Shown: piece after piece, positions 33,608 to 42,297 of the stretch
Position numbering within the stretch: the first letter of the stretch is position 1
Layout: every line of letters starts with the position of its first letter
Assembly: GCA_963822985.1 (NCBI GenBank)
Contig: CAWGJU010000016.1
Span: 124,001 to 188,000, forward strand
Source: Thermohalobaculum sp963822985
GTDB taxonomy: Bacteria > Pseudomonadota > Alphaproteobacteria > Rhodobacterales > Rhodobacteraceae
Length of the DNA: 64,000 bases
Reading direction: 5' to 3'
Program-made: the position numbers and the translations under genes
The notes under the pieces: generated by a model
What the model saw: the letters and a program-made list of their open reading frames with translations, nothing else
Databases searched by the model: none
What the model was told of the DNA's origin: nothing

Positions 33608-35695
33608 TCAGTTCGACGCCATCTGGTCGATCAGCGGCGTGATGCGCCGGACGGTGGCGCGCCGGTTGACCTCGCTCGCGGCCTCGGTCTGCTCCTTAAG
33701 GAAGCGCTCGCCATAGCCCTGCACGACCAGATTCTCGGGCGGGATGTCAAAATACTCGGTCAGGGCGAGCGCGACGGCCTCGGCCCGCCGATCCGACAGT
33801 GCGAGGTTCATCAGGTTCGAGCCGACCGCGTCGGTGTGGCCTTCGACGAGGAAGATTTCGCGCGGGTTCCGCTCGATCACCTCCGACATGGTCCGGCCGA
33901 GCTGCGTCAGCTCGTCGATCTCGCCCCGCTGGATGGCCGCCGAGCCGCTGGCAAAGTTGATCGGCAAGTCGATCGCCGGCACCAGCTCGCGCACGCGCTC
34001 GACTTCCCGGACCGCCTGCAGCGGATAGCTGCGCTGGAGATCATAGACCGGCTGGGCCTGCATCGCCTCGCGCAGCGCGCTCTGGTCGGCGGTGCCGTAG
34101 TCGAGCGTCTCGCCGCGGTGCGCGGTGGCGGGCGGCAGGTCGGCCTGCCATTCGGCGTAGTCGTAGACCTCCTCCGGCGTCTGCTCGATCAGCACGATCT
34201 CCTGGCCGTCGGGCGTGATCCGCGTTCGGCGCAGGATGAAGCCGCCCTGGTTGCGGACCGTGACGACCTGGCTGCCATCCTCGCGCGTCACCGTCTCGCG
34301 CGTGATGCCGCCGTCAAAGGTCTCGGTCTGGACTCGCGCGCCCGGCTGGCGCAGCAGCTGGCTCTCGTCCTTGCGGACGTAGAACTCGCCGTCGCGCTCG
34401 ACGATCACGCGGTCGCCCTGGTCCTGGACCAGCCTGCCGCCCAGCGTCGGCACCAGCGCGCCCACCACGGCACCGCCGGCCGCGGCGCCGAGATATTTCC
34501 AGAGATTGCCGTTGTCATCGTCGGCGGCCTGCGCCTCTTCGGTGGCGCGGCGCGAGGTCTCCTCGGTGACCACCTCCTCCTGCACCTGGACGGGCTCGGT
34601 CTGCTGCAGCTGGGTCTGGAGATCGGCGTTCTGCTGACGAAGCGTATCGAGCTGGCGCTGCAACTCCTCCGTGCTGGTCTTGTCCTCGACGACGACATCC
34701 TGGCCGGCCGCGGCGGCCTGCTCGACGGCCGCCTCGCTGACCGGCACGGTGGCAGGCGCCGGGACCGTTGCGGCCGCAGCCGCCTCCGTGGGTGCGGCGG
34801 ACTGCTGTGCCTCGGTGGTTGCCGCTTCCTCGGCCGCGGGGGCTTGCGCTTCGGTCGTCGTTGCGGGCTCGGTTTCCGCAGGCTGCTTCGCCTCGGAGGC
34901 TGCGGCCTCCTCGGCCGCGGGGGCCTGCGCCTCGGTGGTCGCGGGCTCCGCTGCCGCGGGCTGCTGCGCCTCGGTGGTCGCGGGTTCCGCTGCTGCAGGC
35001 TGCTGTGCCTCGGTGGTCGCGGGCTCCGCTGCTGCAGGCTGCTGTGCCTCGGTGGTCGCGGGCTCCGCTGCTGCAGGCTGCTGTGCCTGCGTGCTTGCAG
35101 GCTGCGCCGCAGGGGCGGCCTCGGCCGCGGCGGGGGACGCGGGCTCCATGTCAGCCGGGGCGGGCGTCTCCGGGCCTGCCTCCGTCGGGGCCGCCGGCGG
35201 GGCTTCGGCCGCCGCGGCGGCGGGCTCGGCTGCAGTGGCCGTCGGCGCGGCGTCGGGCGAGGGCTCGGCCTCGACCGCGGGCGCCGCGCCTTCGGCCGTT
35301 GATGCCTCCGGCTCCTGTGCGCCGGCGGCCGACGCATCGGGAGCATCTGCCGCGGGCTGTACGGCATCCGCGCCCTCGGTGCTCGCTTCGCCCTCCGCCT
35401 CGGTGCCGGCCTGCGCGGCTGTCGCGGCAGGCTGCGCCTCGGGCGCCGTCTCGGCACCCGCCGGAGCGGCGTCTTCCTCTGCCGGAGGAACTTCGGTGAC
35501 GCTCGGATCGCCGGCGGGATCGGGCGCCTGCGTGTCGTCGATCGCCGCAGGCTGCGGCGCGTCGGCCGGAGCGCCGGGCTGCTCGGCCTGGGCGAGCCGA
35601 AGCTCGGCGGCGCCGGCTGCCGCATGCGCCGCGACAAAGGACAGCGAGACCATGATGGCCGTCGTGGCGCGAAGCAGGCTGCGGGAATCTTGCAT
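33608..35695 (-). CDS. large OmpA-family protein with Ala/Pro/Glu/Gln-rich repeat domain
   Basis: 695 residues. A signal peptide (RATTAIMVSLSFVAAHAAA) is followed by a ~310-residue low-complexity region rich in Ala, Pro, Glu, Gln and Thr that contains four copies of a 13-residue repeat TTEAQQPAAAEPA. A coiled coil follows (STEELQRQLDTLRQQNADLQ), then a Gly-rich hydrophobic stretch (YLGAAAGGAVVGALVPTLGG) and a C-terminal OmpA peptidoglycan-binding domain (about residues 575-690) with INFASGSAAIQRGEIDEL, FLVEGHTDAVGSNLMNLALS and VQGYGERF. The repeat region probably spans or extends from the outer membrane while the C-domain binds peptidoglycan. It is monocistronic. Confidence 0.88.
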   Translation of the reverse strand: MQDSRSLLRATTAIMVSLSFVAAHAAAGAAELRLAQAEQPGAPADAPQPAAIDDTQAPDPAGDPSVTEVPPAEEDAAPAGAETAPEAQPAATAAQAGTEAEGEASTEGADAVQPAADAPDASAAGAQEPEASTAEGAAPAVEAEPSPDAAPTATAAEPAAAAAEAPPAAPTEAGPETPAPADMEPASPAAAEAAPAAQPASTQAQQPAAAEPATTEAQQPAAAEPATTEAQQPAAAEPATTEAQQPAAAEPATTEAQAPAAEEAAASEAKQPAETEPATTTEAQAPAAEEAATTEAQQSAAPTEAAAAATVPAPATVPVSEAAVEQAAAAGQDVVVEDKTSTEELQRQLDTLRQQNADLQTQLQQTEPVQVQEEVVTEETSRRATEEAQAADDDNGNLWKYLGAAAGGAVVGALVPTLGGRLVQDQGDRVIVERDGEFYVRKDESQLLRQPGARVQTETFDGGITRETVTREDGSQVVTVRNQGGFILRRTRITPDGQEIVLIEQTPEEVYDYAEWQADLPPATAHRGETLDYGTADQSALREAMQAQPVYDLQRSYPLQAVREVERVRELVPAIDLPINFASGSAAIQRGEIDELTQLGRTMSEVIERNPREIFLVEGHTDAVGSNLMNLALSDRRAEAVALALTEYFDIPPENLVVQGYGERFLKEQTEAASEVNRRATVRRITPLIDQMASN
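34931..35086 (-). repeat. four tandem 39-bp repeats inside the OmpA-family gene
   Basis: Copies start at 34931, 34970, 35009 and 35048 with exact 39-bp period. Each encodes one 13-residue TTEAQQPAAAEPA unit. Two copies are identical or nearly so, which makes copy-number change by slippage or recombination likely. Confidence 0.9.
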
Positions 35696-35926
35696 GGGCT
35701 TTTCCGTCGGTTACGAAAGAATTTAAATACATGAACGCGCCAGCCCGGCCCGCGTTGCACCGGTCGCGGCCCGGCCGTCAGCGGTCGGGCGGGGTGTCGT
35801 CGCCTGGCCCGAGCGGGCGCTGCATCAGCACGCTGTCGAGCCAGCGCTCGTGCGCCCACCCCACGCGCAGCGTGCCGCATGGCAAAAGCCCATGCCGCGG
35901 TGCGGCGCCGGGGCAGGTCGGCGCGG

Positions 35927-36562
35927 TCAGGGGCGGGGCAGGGCGGCCGCCTGGCGGGCGAGGCGGGTGACGCCCTGCCAGTCGCCCGCGGCGACCATGG
36001 ATTTCGGCGCGACCCACGAGCCGCCGACGCAGACGACGTTGCGAAGACCCAGATATTCGCGCGCATTGTCGAGGCCGACGCCGCCCGTCGGGCAGAAGGC
36101 GAGGCCGGCGAGCGGGCTCTCCCAGGCGCGCAGCACAGGGGCGCCGCCATTGGCCTCGGCCGGGAAGAATTTCAGGATGTCGAGCCCGCGCTCGGCGCCG
36201 GCCATCGCCTCGGTTGGCGTGGCGACGCCGGGCAGCATCGGCAGCCCTGCGTCGTCGGCCGCGTCGAGGACGCGCGCCGAGAGGCCCGGCGAGACGCCGA
36301 AGCGGGCGCCTGCGGCGACCGCGGCACGAACGTCGGCGGGGGTGCGCAGCGTGCCGGCGCCGACCACGGCGTCCGGGGCCGCGTCAGCCATGGCGCGAAT
36401 GGCGTCCAGCGCGGCAGGCGTGCGAAGCGTCACCTCCAGCGCCTTCAGCCCGCCATCGACGAGTGCGCGGGCCAGGGGGGCCGCGTGCGCAACGTCATCG
36501 ACGATCAGCACGGGGATGACGGGGGCGAGGCGGCAGATCTCGGCGATGCTGGTCGTGTTCAT
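35927..36562 (-). CDS. eda: 2-keto-3-deoxy-6-phosphogluconate aldolase
   Basis: 211 residues. Class I aldolase cleaving KDPG to pyruvate and glyceraldehyde 3-phosphate in the Entner-Doudoroff pathway. Motifs: APVIPVLIVDDVAHAAPLAR, KALEVTLRTPAALDAI (Glu of the active site), VVGAGTLRTPADV, PMLPGVATPTEAM, ILKFFPAEANGG (Schiff-base Lys) and FCPTGGVGLDN. The start overlaps the pgi stop (ATGA), so it is translationally coupled to pgi. Confidence 0.95.
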   Translation of the reverse strand: MNTTSIAEICRLAPVIPVLIVDDVAHAAPLARALVDGGLKALEVTLRTPAALDAIRAMADAAPDAVVGAGTLRTPADVRAAVAAGARFGVSPGLSARVLDAADDAGLPMLPGVATPTEAMAGAERGLDILKFFPAEANGGAPVLRAWESPLAGLAFCPTGGVGLDNAREYLGLRNVVCVGGSWVAPKSMVAAGDWQGVTRLARQAAALPRP

Positions 36563-38154
36563 CGGCTGAGCTCCTTGGCACGGGCGATCAACGCCGTGGT
36601 TGACGGATCGGCGGCGACAGGCTGGCCGTCCCTGAGGGCGGGGATCAGCGCGCCCGCCAGCGCCTTGCCGAGCTCGACGCCCCATTGGTCGAAAGAGTTC
36701 ACGCCCCAGATGGCGCCCTGGACGAAGACCTTGTGCTCGAAGAGCGCGACGAGGCGGCCGAGGGCGTAAGCGTCGAGCTCGCGGAAGAGGATTGTCGTCG
36801 AGGGCCGGTTGCCGGGAAAGGTCCGGTGGGGAACGAGGCGGGCGATCTCGTCGGGCGCTCGGCCTGCGGCCCGCATCTCGGCCCGGACTTCGTCGGCGGT
36901 ACGGCCGAAGGCGAGCGCCTGCGCTTGCGCGAAGCAGTTGGCGAGCAGGAGCGCGTGGTGCCCCGGGTCGGCGGCGCGGGGGCGGGCGGCTGCGATGAAG
37001 TCGACGGGCACGACGTCCGTGCCCTGGTGCAGCAGCTGGAAGAACGAGTGCTGGGCGTTGGTGCCGGGCTCGCCCCAGATGACGGGACCTGTGGCGGTGG
37101 CGACCGGCTGGCCGTCGAGCGTCACGCGCTTGCCGTTCGATTCCATGTCGAGCTGCTGGACATAGGCTGGCAGGCGCTCGAGCCGCTGGTCGTAAGGGAT
37201 CAGGGCGACAGTCGGCCAGCCCATGGCGTTGCGCCGCCAGATACCGGCCAGCGCCAGCAGAACGGGCAGGTTGCGTTCGAGCGGCGCCTCGCAGAAGTGG
37301 CGGTCCATGGCGGCGGCGCCGGCCAGCAGCGCACGGAACCGCCCGGCGCCAATTCCGATGGCGAGCGAGAGGCTGATCGCCGACCACATCGAATAGCGCC
37401 CGCCGACCCAGTCCCAAAAGCCGAAGACGCGCGCTTCGGGAATGCCGAACTCGGCGCAACCGGGCAGGTTGGTCGAGACGGCCGCCATCTGGCCGGCGGC
37501 GTGGGCCCCGAGCCAGTCGCGCGCGAGCCGGGCGTTCGCCATGGTCTCAAGCGTGGTGAAGGTCTTGGACGAAACGATGACGAGCGTGCGCGCCGGGTCC
37601 AAGCGCGTCACTGTGTCGGCGAAATGCGCGCCGTCGACATTCGAGACAAAGTGGAGTGCGGGGCCGTCGATGTCGGGGCTGAGCGCGCGGGCGGCCATGG
37701 CGGGGCCGAGATCCGAGCCGCCAATGCCGATGTTGACGACGTCGGCGAACGGGCCGCCGGCACCGGCGACGCGGCCGGCGCGCACCTTCTCGGCGAAGGC
37801 GAGAAAGCGGTCGAGGGTGGCCTGGACGTCGTCGCCGGCGGGGGCCGGGGCGCCGCCGCGCAGCGCCATGTGCAGGACGGCGCGGCCCTCGGTCAGGTTG
37901 ATCGGCTGGCCCGCCGCCATCGCGTCGCGGCGCGCCTCGACCCCAGTTGCGCGGGCGAGGGCGAGGAGGGCGCCAAGCGCCTGGCCGTCGAGCCTTTCCT
38001 TGGAGAGGTCGACGGTCAGGTCCTCGAGCCGGAAGGTGAGCGTCCCGACGCGGCCGGGATCGCCGGCGAAGAGCTCGCGCAGGCAGGCGGGCTTCAGCCG
38101 CGCCGCCTGCGCGTCGATGGCGGCCCAGGCGGTTTGCCGCTCCGTGCCGCTCAT
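36559..38154 (-). CDS. pgi: glucose-6-phosphate isomerase
   Basis: 531 residues. Interconverts glucose 6-phosphate and fructose 6-phosphate. Visible signatures: NIGIGGSDLGPAMAARAL, VSSKTFTTLETMANA, GFWDWVGGRYSMWSAISLSL, QLDMESNGKRVT, GEPGTNAQHSFFQLLHQGT and VNSFDQWGVELGKALA. ATG 38154 gives the expected N-terminus. It lies between a PfkB-type sugar kinase and eda, all leftward. Confidence 0.96.
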   Translation of the reverse strand: MSGTERQTAWAAIDAQAARLKPACLRELFAGDPGRVGTLTFRLEDLTVDLSKERLDGQALGALLALARATGVEARRDAMAAGQPINLTEGRAVLHMALRGGAPAPAGDDVQATLDRFLAFAEKVRAGRVAGAGGPFADVVNIGIGGSDLGPAMAARALSPDIDGPALHFVSNVDGAHFADTVTRLDPARTLVIVSSKTFTTLETMANARLARDWLGAHAAGQMAAVSTNLPGCAEFGIPEARVFGFWDWVGGRYSMWSAISLSLAIGIGAGRFRALLAGAAAMDRHFCEAPLERNLPVLLALAGIWRRNAMGWPTVALIPYDQRLERLPAYVQQLDMESNGKRVTLDGQPVATATGPVIWGEPGTNAQHSFFQLLHQGTDVVPVDFIAAARPRAADPGHHALLLANCFAQAQALAFGRTADEVRAEMRAAGRAPDEIARLVPHRTFPGNRPSTTILFRELDAYALGRLVALFEHKVFVQGAIWGVNSFDQWGVELGKALAGALIPALRDGQPVAADPSTTALIARAKELSR

Positions 38155-38218
38155 CGGGCGCTCATCGGGCGTGCCTCGGCGCCTGGCCGCTCCTGGCCGG
38201 CTGGACGCAGGGTCGCGG

Positions 38219-39160
38219 TCATGTGACCTCCATGGACAGGGGCGGCAGCTCGGCCGGGAAGGCGAGATCGGCGCCGCGCCGGGTGCAGGCGATGGCCGCG
38301 GCGCTGTTGGCATGGCCGAGCAGCCCCGCCAGTTCCCCGCGGCCGAGACGGTCGAGGGCGCGGCGGTCGCGGACGCCGCGTCGGGCGAGCCCGGCGATCA
38401 GCGCCGCCTGGAAGGCGTCGCCGGCGCCGACCGTGTCGGCGACCGCGACCTCGAGCCCGGCGACCGAGACGCAGCCGGCGGGGCCGAACGCCTCGGCCCC
38501 GTCGGGACCTTGCGTGACGACGACGAGGCCGGCTCCGGCCTCGAGCCAGCGTTCGGCGATGCTGGCCGGGTCCGCCGCGGGATAGAGATGGCGCAGGTCC
38601 TCGAGGCTGACCTTGACGAGGTCGGCGAGCCGGCAGAAGGCGTCGAGCCGGCGGCGCCAAAGCGCGGCATCGGGCTGCACGCCGAGGCGGACGTTCGGGT
38701 CGAGCGACAGCAACCGCCGCCCCTTCTCGCGCCGGAAAAGCTCGAGCAGGCTGTCGCCGATCGGCTGGACCATCAGGGCGAAGGAGGCGGCGTGCAAGCC
38801 CCAGATTTCAACCCCGAGCTCGGGCAGGTCGGCGGGGGCGACCGCCCGGTCGGCGGCGCCCTCGCCATAGATGGCGTAGGTCGGCAGCCCGCCGGCGCCG
38901 ACGTCGATCAGGCTGATGGCGGTCGGCCGCGGCGTGCGGACGAGAAGCCGCGTGTCGACGCCCTCGGACCGCAGTCGGGCAAGGAGCCGCTCGCCGAGCC
39001 GGTCGGTCGAGATGCCGGTCAGCAGCGCCGCAGGCTGGCCGAGGCGGGCCAAGCCGATCGCCACGTTGAAGGGCGAGCCGCCCGGGCGCGCATCGAAGGC
39101 GAGGCGCTCGCCCTCGACGGCGAAGAGGTCCCAGAGCGCCTCGCCGCAGAGAACGAACAT
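38219..39160 (-). CDS. PfkB-family sugar kinase, probable fructokinase
   Basis: 313 residues. N-terminal PfkB motif CGEALWDLF and GGSPFNVAIGLARLGQPAAL; C-terminal motif VADTVGAGDAFQAALIAGL with the catalytic Asp, and VVVTQGPDGAEAF before it. Its place directly before pgi and eda suggests it phosphorylates fructose, feeding fructose 6-phosphate to Pgi and then the Entner-Doudoroff route. A 2-keto-3-deoxygluconate kinase role is the alternative. The start at ATG 39160 gives the usual MFVLCGE N-terminus. Confidence 0.85.
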   Translation of the reverse strand: MFVLCGEALWDLFAVEGERLAFDARPGGSPFNVAIGLARLGQPAALLTGISTDRLGERLLARLRSEGVDTRLLVRTPRPTAISLIDVGAGGLPTYAIYGEGAADRAVAPADLPELGVEIWGLHAASFALMVQPIGDSLLELFRREKGRRLLSLDPNVRLGVQPDAALWRRRLDAFCRLADLVKVSLEDLRHLYPAADPASIAERWLEAGAGLVVVTQGPDGAEAFGPAGCVSVAGLEVAVADTVGAGDAFQAALIAGLARRGVRDRRALDRLGRGELAGLLGHANSAAAIACTRRGADLAFPAELPPLSMEVT

Positions 39161-39461
39161 CAAAGCACCAACATCAGAAGGGTGCGTCGGATCACGCCGC
39201 GCCGGCGGGTCACAATTTCGGCCCCGCATCAACGAACGGCCTGACCGGGCGATCGCCCGTTGCGCGGGGAGACGCCACCATCGAGCCGGAGCATGACGCG
39301 GGAATGTCGGCGGGACGAGGGATCAAGCGGCTCATGCCAGAGAGGGTGCCGCAGCGCGCGGCGCGATTGCAAGCGCGGCTTTTCGGGGACCGCCGGGGCA
39401 TTGCCGGGGCGGGCGTGTGCCGTACATTCTCCCATTCTGGTGGATCGCTCGCGGAGGCGGT

Positions 39462-39920
39462 GTGCGGGTTGGCGTGATATCGGACACGCACGGGCTGCTG
39501 CGCCCGGAGGCGGAGGCCGCCTTGGCGGGCGTAGCCCACATCATCCATGCGGGCGACATCGGCAATCCAGAAATCGTGCCGAGGTTACGAAAGATCGCGC
39601 CGGTGACGGCGATCCGAGGGAATGTCGACGCGCAGGCATGGGCGCTGGCGTTCGCCGAGACGGCAGATGTGACGCTGAAGGGGCGCGCGATCCACGTGCT
39701 GCACGATCTGGGCGCGCTCGACTTCGATCCGGCGGCGGACGGCGTCTCGGTCGTGATCTCCGGGCACTCGCACCGGCCGAAGGTCGAGCGGCTGGGCGGC
39801 GTGCTTTACCTCAACCCCGGTAGCGCGGGGCGGCGTCGGTTCAGCCTGCCCGTGACGCTGGCGACGATGGAGGTCGCGGGCGACGCGGTGGCGGCGCAGG
39901 TCCACCACCTCGTCATTTGA
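39462..39920 (+). CDS. YfcE/MJ0936-type metallophosphoesterase
   Basis: 152 residues from GTG 39462, with GGAGG five bases upstream. The calcineurin-like metal-binding motifs are complete: VGVISDTHGLL, HAGDIGN, IRGNVDAQ, HVLHDLG, SGHSHRPKVERLG and YLNPGSAG. It is a small cytoplasmic phosphodiesterase whose natural substrate is unknown. It stands alone, convergent with the liv operon. The 300 bp upstream (39161-39461) hold no other gene I can support. Confidence 0.88.
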   Translation: MRVGVISDTHGLLRPEAEAALAGVAHIIHAGDIGNPEIVPRLRKIAPVTAIRGNVDAQAWALAFAETADVTLKGRAIHVLHDLGALDFDPAADGVSVVISGHSHRPKVERLGGVLYLNPGSAGRRRFSLPVTLATMEVAGDAVAAQVHHLVI

Positions 39921-40047
39921 GGGGCGCCCTGCGCGGCGCCGGTTGTGCGCCTTGGAGCAAGCCCCGCAACGCTCCCGCGGAGCGCATCAACGTCGCCGGC
40001 AGGAGCGCGTTGGGTGGGCTGCACCCAAACCCTGGCGGCAGGCGCGA

Positions 40048-40869
40048 TCAGCTCAACCAGCGTTTGCGGCGGCGATAGGAGCGCACCTCGCGGAAGGATT
40101 TGCGGCCCTGATCGGACATGCCGAGGTAGAACTCCTTGACGTCCGAGTTCTCGCGCAGCCGGTCGGCGGGGCCGTCCATGACGACACGGCCCGATTCGAG
40201 GATATAGCCGTAATGCGCGTAGCGGAGCGCGATATTGGTGTTCTGCTCGGCCAGCAGGAAGCTGACGCCCTGCTCCTCGTTGAGGCGTTTGACGATCTGG
40301 AAGATCTGCTCGACCAGCTGGGGCGCGAGGCCCATCGAGGGCTCGTCGAGCAGGATCGTTTCGGGCCGGCTCATCAGCGCGCGGCCGATGGCGCACATCT
40401 GCTGCTCGCCGCCCGAGGTATAGCCGGCCTGGGACTTGCGGCGCTCGCGCAGCCGCGGGAAGTAGTTGTAGACCATGTCGAGGTCCTTCTCGACCTCGGC
40501 CCGCCCGTCCTTGCGCGTATAGGCGCCGGTCAGCAGGTTTTCCTCTATCGTCAGGTGCTCGAAGCAGTGCCGCCCCTCCATGACCTGGATGACGCCGCGC
40601 GCGACCAGCGCGGAGGGGTTCAGCTCGGCGATCGGCTCGCCGCGGTAGAGGATGTCGCCCTTGGTGACCTCGCCGCGCTCGGAGTGCAGCAGGTTCGAGA
40701 TCGCCTTGAGCGTCGTCGTCTTGCCGGCGCCATTGCCGCCGAGCAGCGCCGTGATGCCGCCCTTGGGCACGCCGAGGCTGACGCCCTTCAGCACGAGGAT
40801 CACGTGGTTGTAGATCACCTCGATGTTGTTGACCTGAAGCAGGATCTCGGCCTTGCGGGTGTCGAGCAT
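40048..40869 (-). CDS. livF: branched-chain amino acid-type ABC transporter ATP-binding protein LivF
   Basis: 273 residues. LLGGNGAGKTTTLKA is Walker A, SGGEQQMCAIGRALM the signature and TILLDEPSMGLAPQLVEQIF Walker B plus the LivF-typical GLAP. The basic tail RSYRRRKRWLS is an extension. It is the last gene of a leftward operon containing acyl-CoA ligase, livG, livH, livM and the binding protein. Confidence 0.93.
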   Translation of the reverse strand: MLDTRKAEILLQVNNIEVIYNHVILVLKGVSLGVPKGGITALLGGNGAGKTTTLKAISNLLHSERGEVTKGDILYRGEPIAELNPSALVARGVIQVMEGRHCFEHLTIEENLLTGAYTRKDGRAEVEKDLDMVYNYFPRLRERRKSQAGYTSGGEQQMCAIGRALMSRPETILLDEPSMGLAPQLVEQIFQIVKRLNEEQGVSFLLAEQNTNIALRYAHYGYILESGRVVMDGPADRLRENSDVKEFYLGMSDQGRKSFREVRSYRRRKRWLS

Positions 40870-40947
40870 TGGTCGGCCTCGGAGGGGACGCGAGCGACGG
40901 CGCCCGGGACAGGTCGGGCGCCGCCCCAGAGTCAGGTTGCGGTCACG

Positions 40948-42237
40948 TCACGGGCATTCGCGCGGCGTGATGTTGTTCTCCTTGGCATAGGCCATGGCAT
41001 CTTCCTTGATCAGCGGCTGGATGACCTCCTGATCGGACTCGACGAAATCGGTGATCAGGGTCCAGGTCTTGGAGTCGGCATCCCATTGGGAGATGGCGCC
41101 CAGATGCGGCGCGCCGTGATCGGCGCAGGTGATCTTGACGGCCGGCGCGAAGCCCGGCAGCCCGATCTCGGCCCAGCGGTCCTCGGAGATCTCCAGGTTC
41201 TCGAGCCCGTCGCGCATCTGCTCGGCGTTGATCTGCGCGGTGCCTGTCATCTCCTGCGCCTTGCGGATCGCCTCGGCGACGCTGATCGCCTGGTACATGC
41301 CGCGATTGTAGAGCACCTCGCCGAGATGGCTGCCGTCGCCGGCGGCGAGCCCCTTGTCGACGACGTTCGTCTGCAGGTCCTGGTAGAGCGGGAAGTCCTT
41401 GCCAGTGTTGTGGAAGGCGATCGCCTTGTAGCCGTCGGCGGCGGCGCCGGCGGGCAGCACGTCGGCCTCGGATGCCGACCACCAGACGCCGATCAGGTGA
41501 TCCATCGGAAAGCGGATGTTGGCGGCCTCCTGGATCGAGACCTGGTTCATCACGCCCCAGCCCCAGAGGATGACATAGTCCGGCCGGTCGCGACGGATCT
41601 GCAGCCATTGCGATTTCTGCTCCTGGCCGGGATGGTCGACCGGGATGGCGGTGAACTCGTAGCCGTGCTTTTTCGAGAGCTCCTCGAGCGTGCGGATCGG
41701 TTCCTTGCCATAGGCCGAGTTGTGGTAGACGAGCGCGATCTTCTTGCCCTCGAGACTGCCGCCCTCCTGGTCCATGATGTGCTTGATGATGACCGAGGCG
41801 GCGTCCCAGTACGTGCCGGGGAAGTTGAAGATCCAGGGGAAGACCGTGCCGTCGGCGGCCGAGGTGCGGCCATAACCCATCGAGTGCACGGGGATCTTGT
41901 CGGCGGTCGCCTTGGGGATCAGCTGGTAGGTGATGCCGGTCGAGAGCGGGTAGAAGACAATCGGGTTCTGAGCTTTGATCAACTCATAGCACTCGACGCC
42001 CTTCTCGGTGTTGTAGGCCGTCTCGCATTCGACGAGTTTGATCTTCTCGCCGCCGATGCCGCCGTCGCGCTCGTTCAGCAGCGTGAAGTAGTCGGTGACG
42101 CCGTCGGCATAGGGGATGCCGCTCGGCGCATAGGGCCCGGTGCGATAGCTGAGCAGCGGCACCACCAGCTCGGCCATCGCCGGGCCGGCTGCGATCATGC
42201 CGGCGGCCGCCATGGCCACCACCTTGCTGAAGTTCAT
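40948..42237 (-). CDS. ABC transporter substrate-binding protein, LivK/HAAT type
   Basis: 429 residues with Sec signal MNFSKVVAMAAAGMIAAGPA and a type I periplasmic binding fold (Peripla_BP_6): PLLSYRTGPYAPSGIPYADG, LLNERDGGIGGEKIKLVECE, TAYNTEKGVECYELIKAQNP, IALVYHNSAYGKEP and DYVILWGWGVMNQ. A disulfide pair is possible in the N-lobe. The motif set belongs to a subgroup that sits with an acyl-CoA ligase gene rather than to classical leucine binders. The ligand may be an aromatic or other carboxylate, but this is inference from context. Confidence 0.88.
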   Translation of the reverse strand: MNFSKVVAMAAAGMIAAGPAMAELVVPLLSYRTGPYAPSGIPYADGVTDYFTLLNERDGGIGGEKIKLVECETAYNTEKGVECYELIKAQNPIVFYPLSTGITYQLIPKATADKIPVHSMGYGRTSAADGTVFPWIFNFPGTYWDAASVIIKHIMDQEGGSLEGKKIALVYHNSAYGKEPIRTLEELSKKHGYEFTAIPVDHPGQEQKSQWLQIRRDRPDYVILWGWGVMNQVSIQEAANIRFPMDHLIGVWWSASEADVLPAGAAADGYKAIAFHNTGKDFPLYQDLQTNVVDKGLAAGDGSHLGEVLYNRGMYQAISVAEAIRKAQEMTGTAQINAEQMRDGLENLEISEDRWAEIGLPGFAPAVKITCADHGAPHLGAISQWDADSKTWTLITDFVESDQEVIQPLIKEDAMAYAKENNITPRECP

Positions 42238-42297
42238 GATTTCCCTCCCATTTGGAACATCTACGACCCGTTCTCCGGGGCTTTCGGTACGGTCAGC

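Noticed and set aside
34671..35726. Rightward Ala/Ser/Gly-rich frame of 351 codons
   Set aside because: It is the antisense of the OmpA-family repeat region and has no domain or plausible start site.
35696..35926. Possible small leftward gene between eda and the OmpA-family gene
   Set aside because: A short protein-like piece (VGWAHERWLDSVLMQRPLGP) is visible, but there is no start or binding site in a sensible place and I recognise no family.
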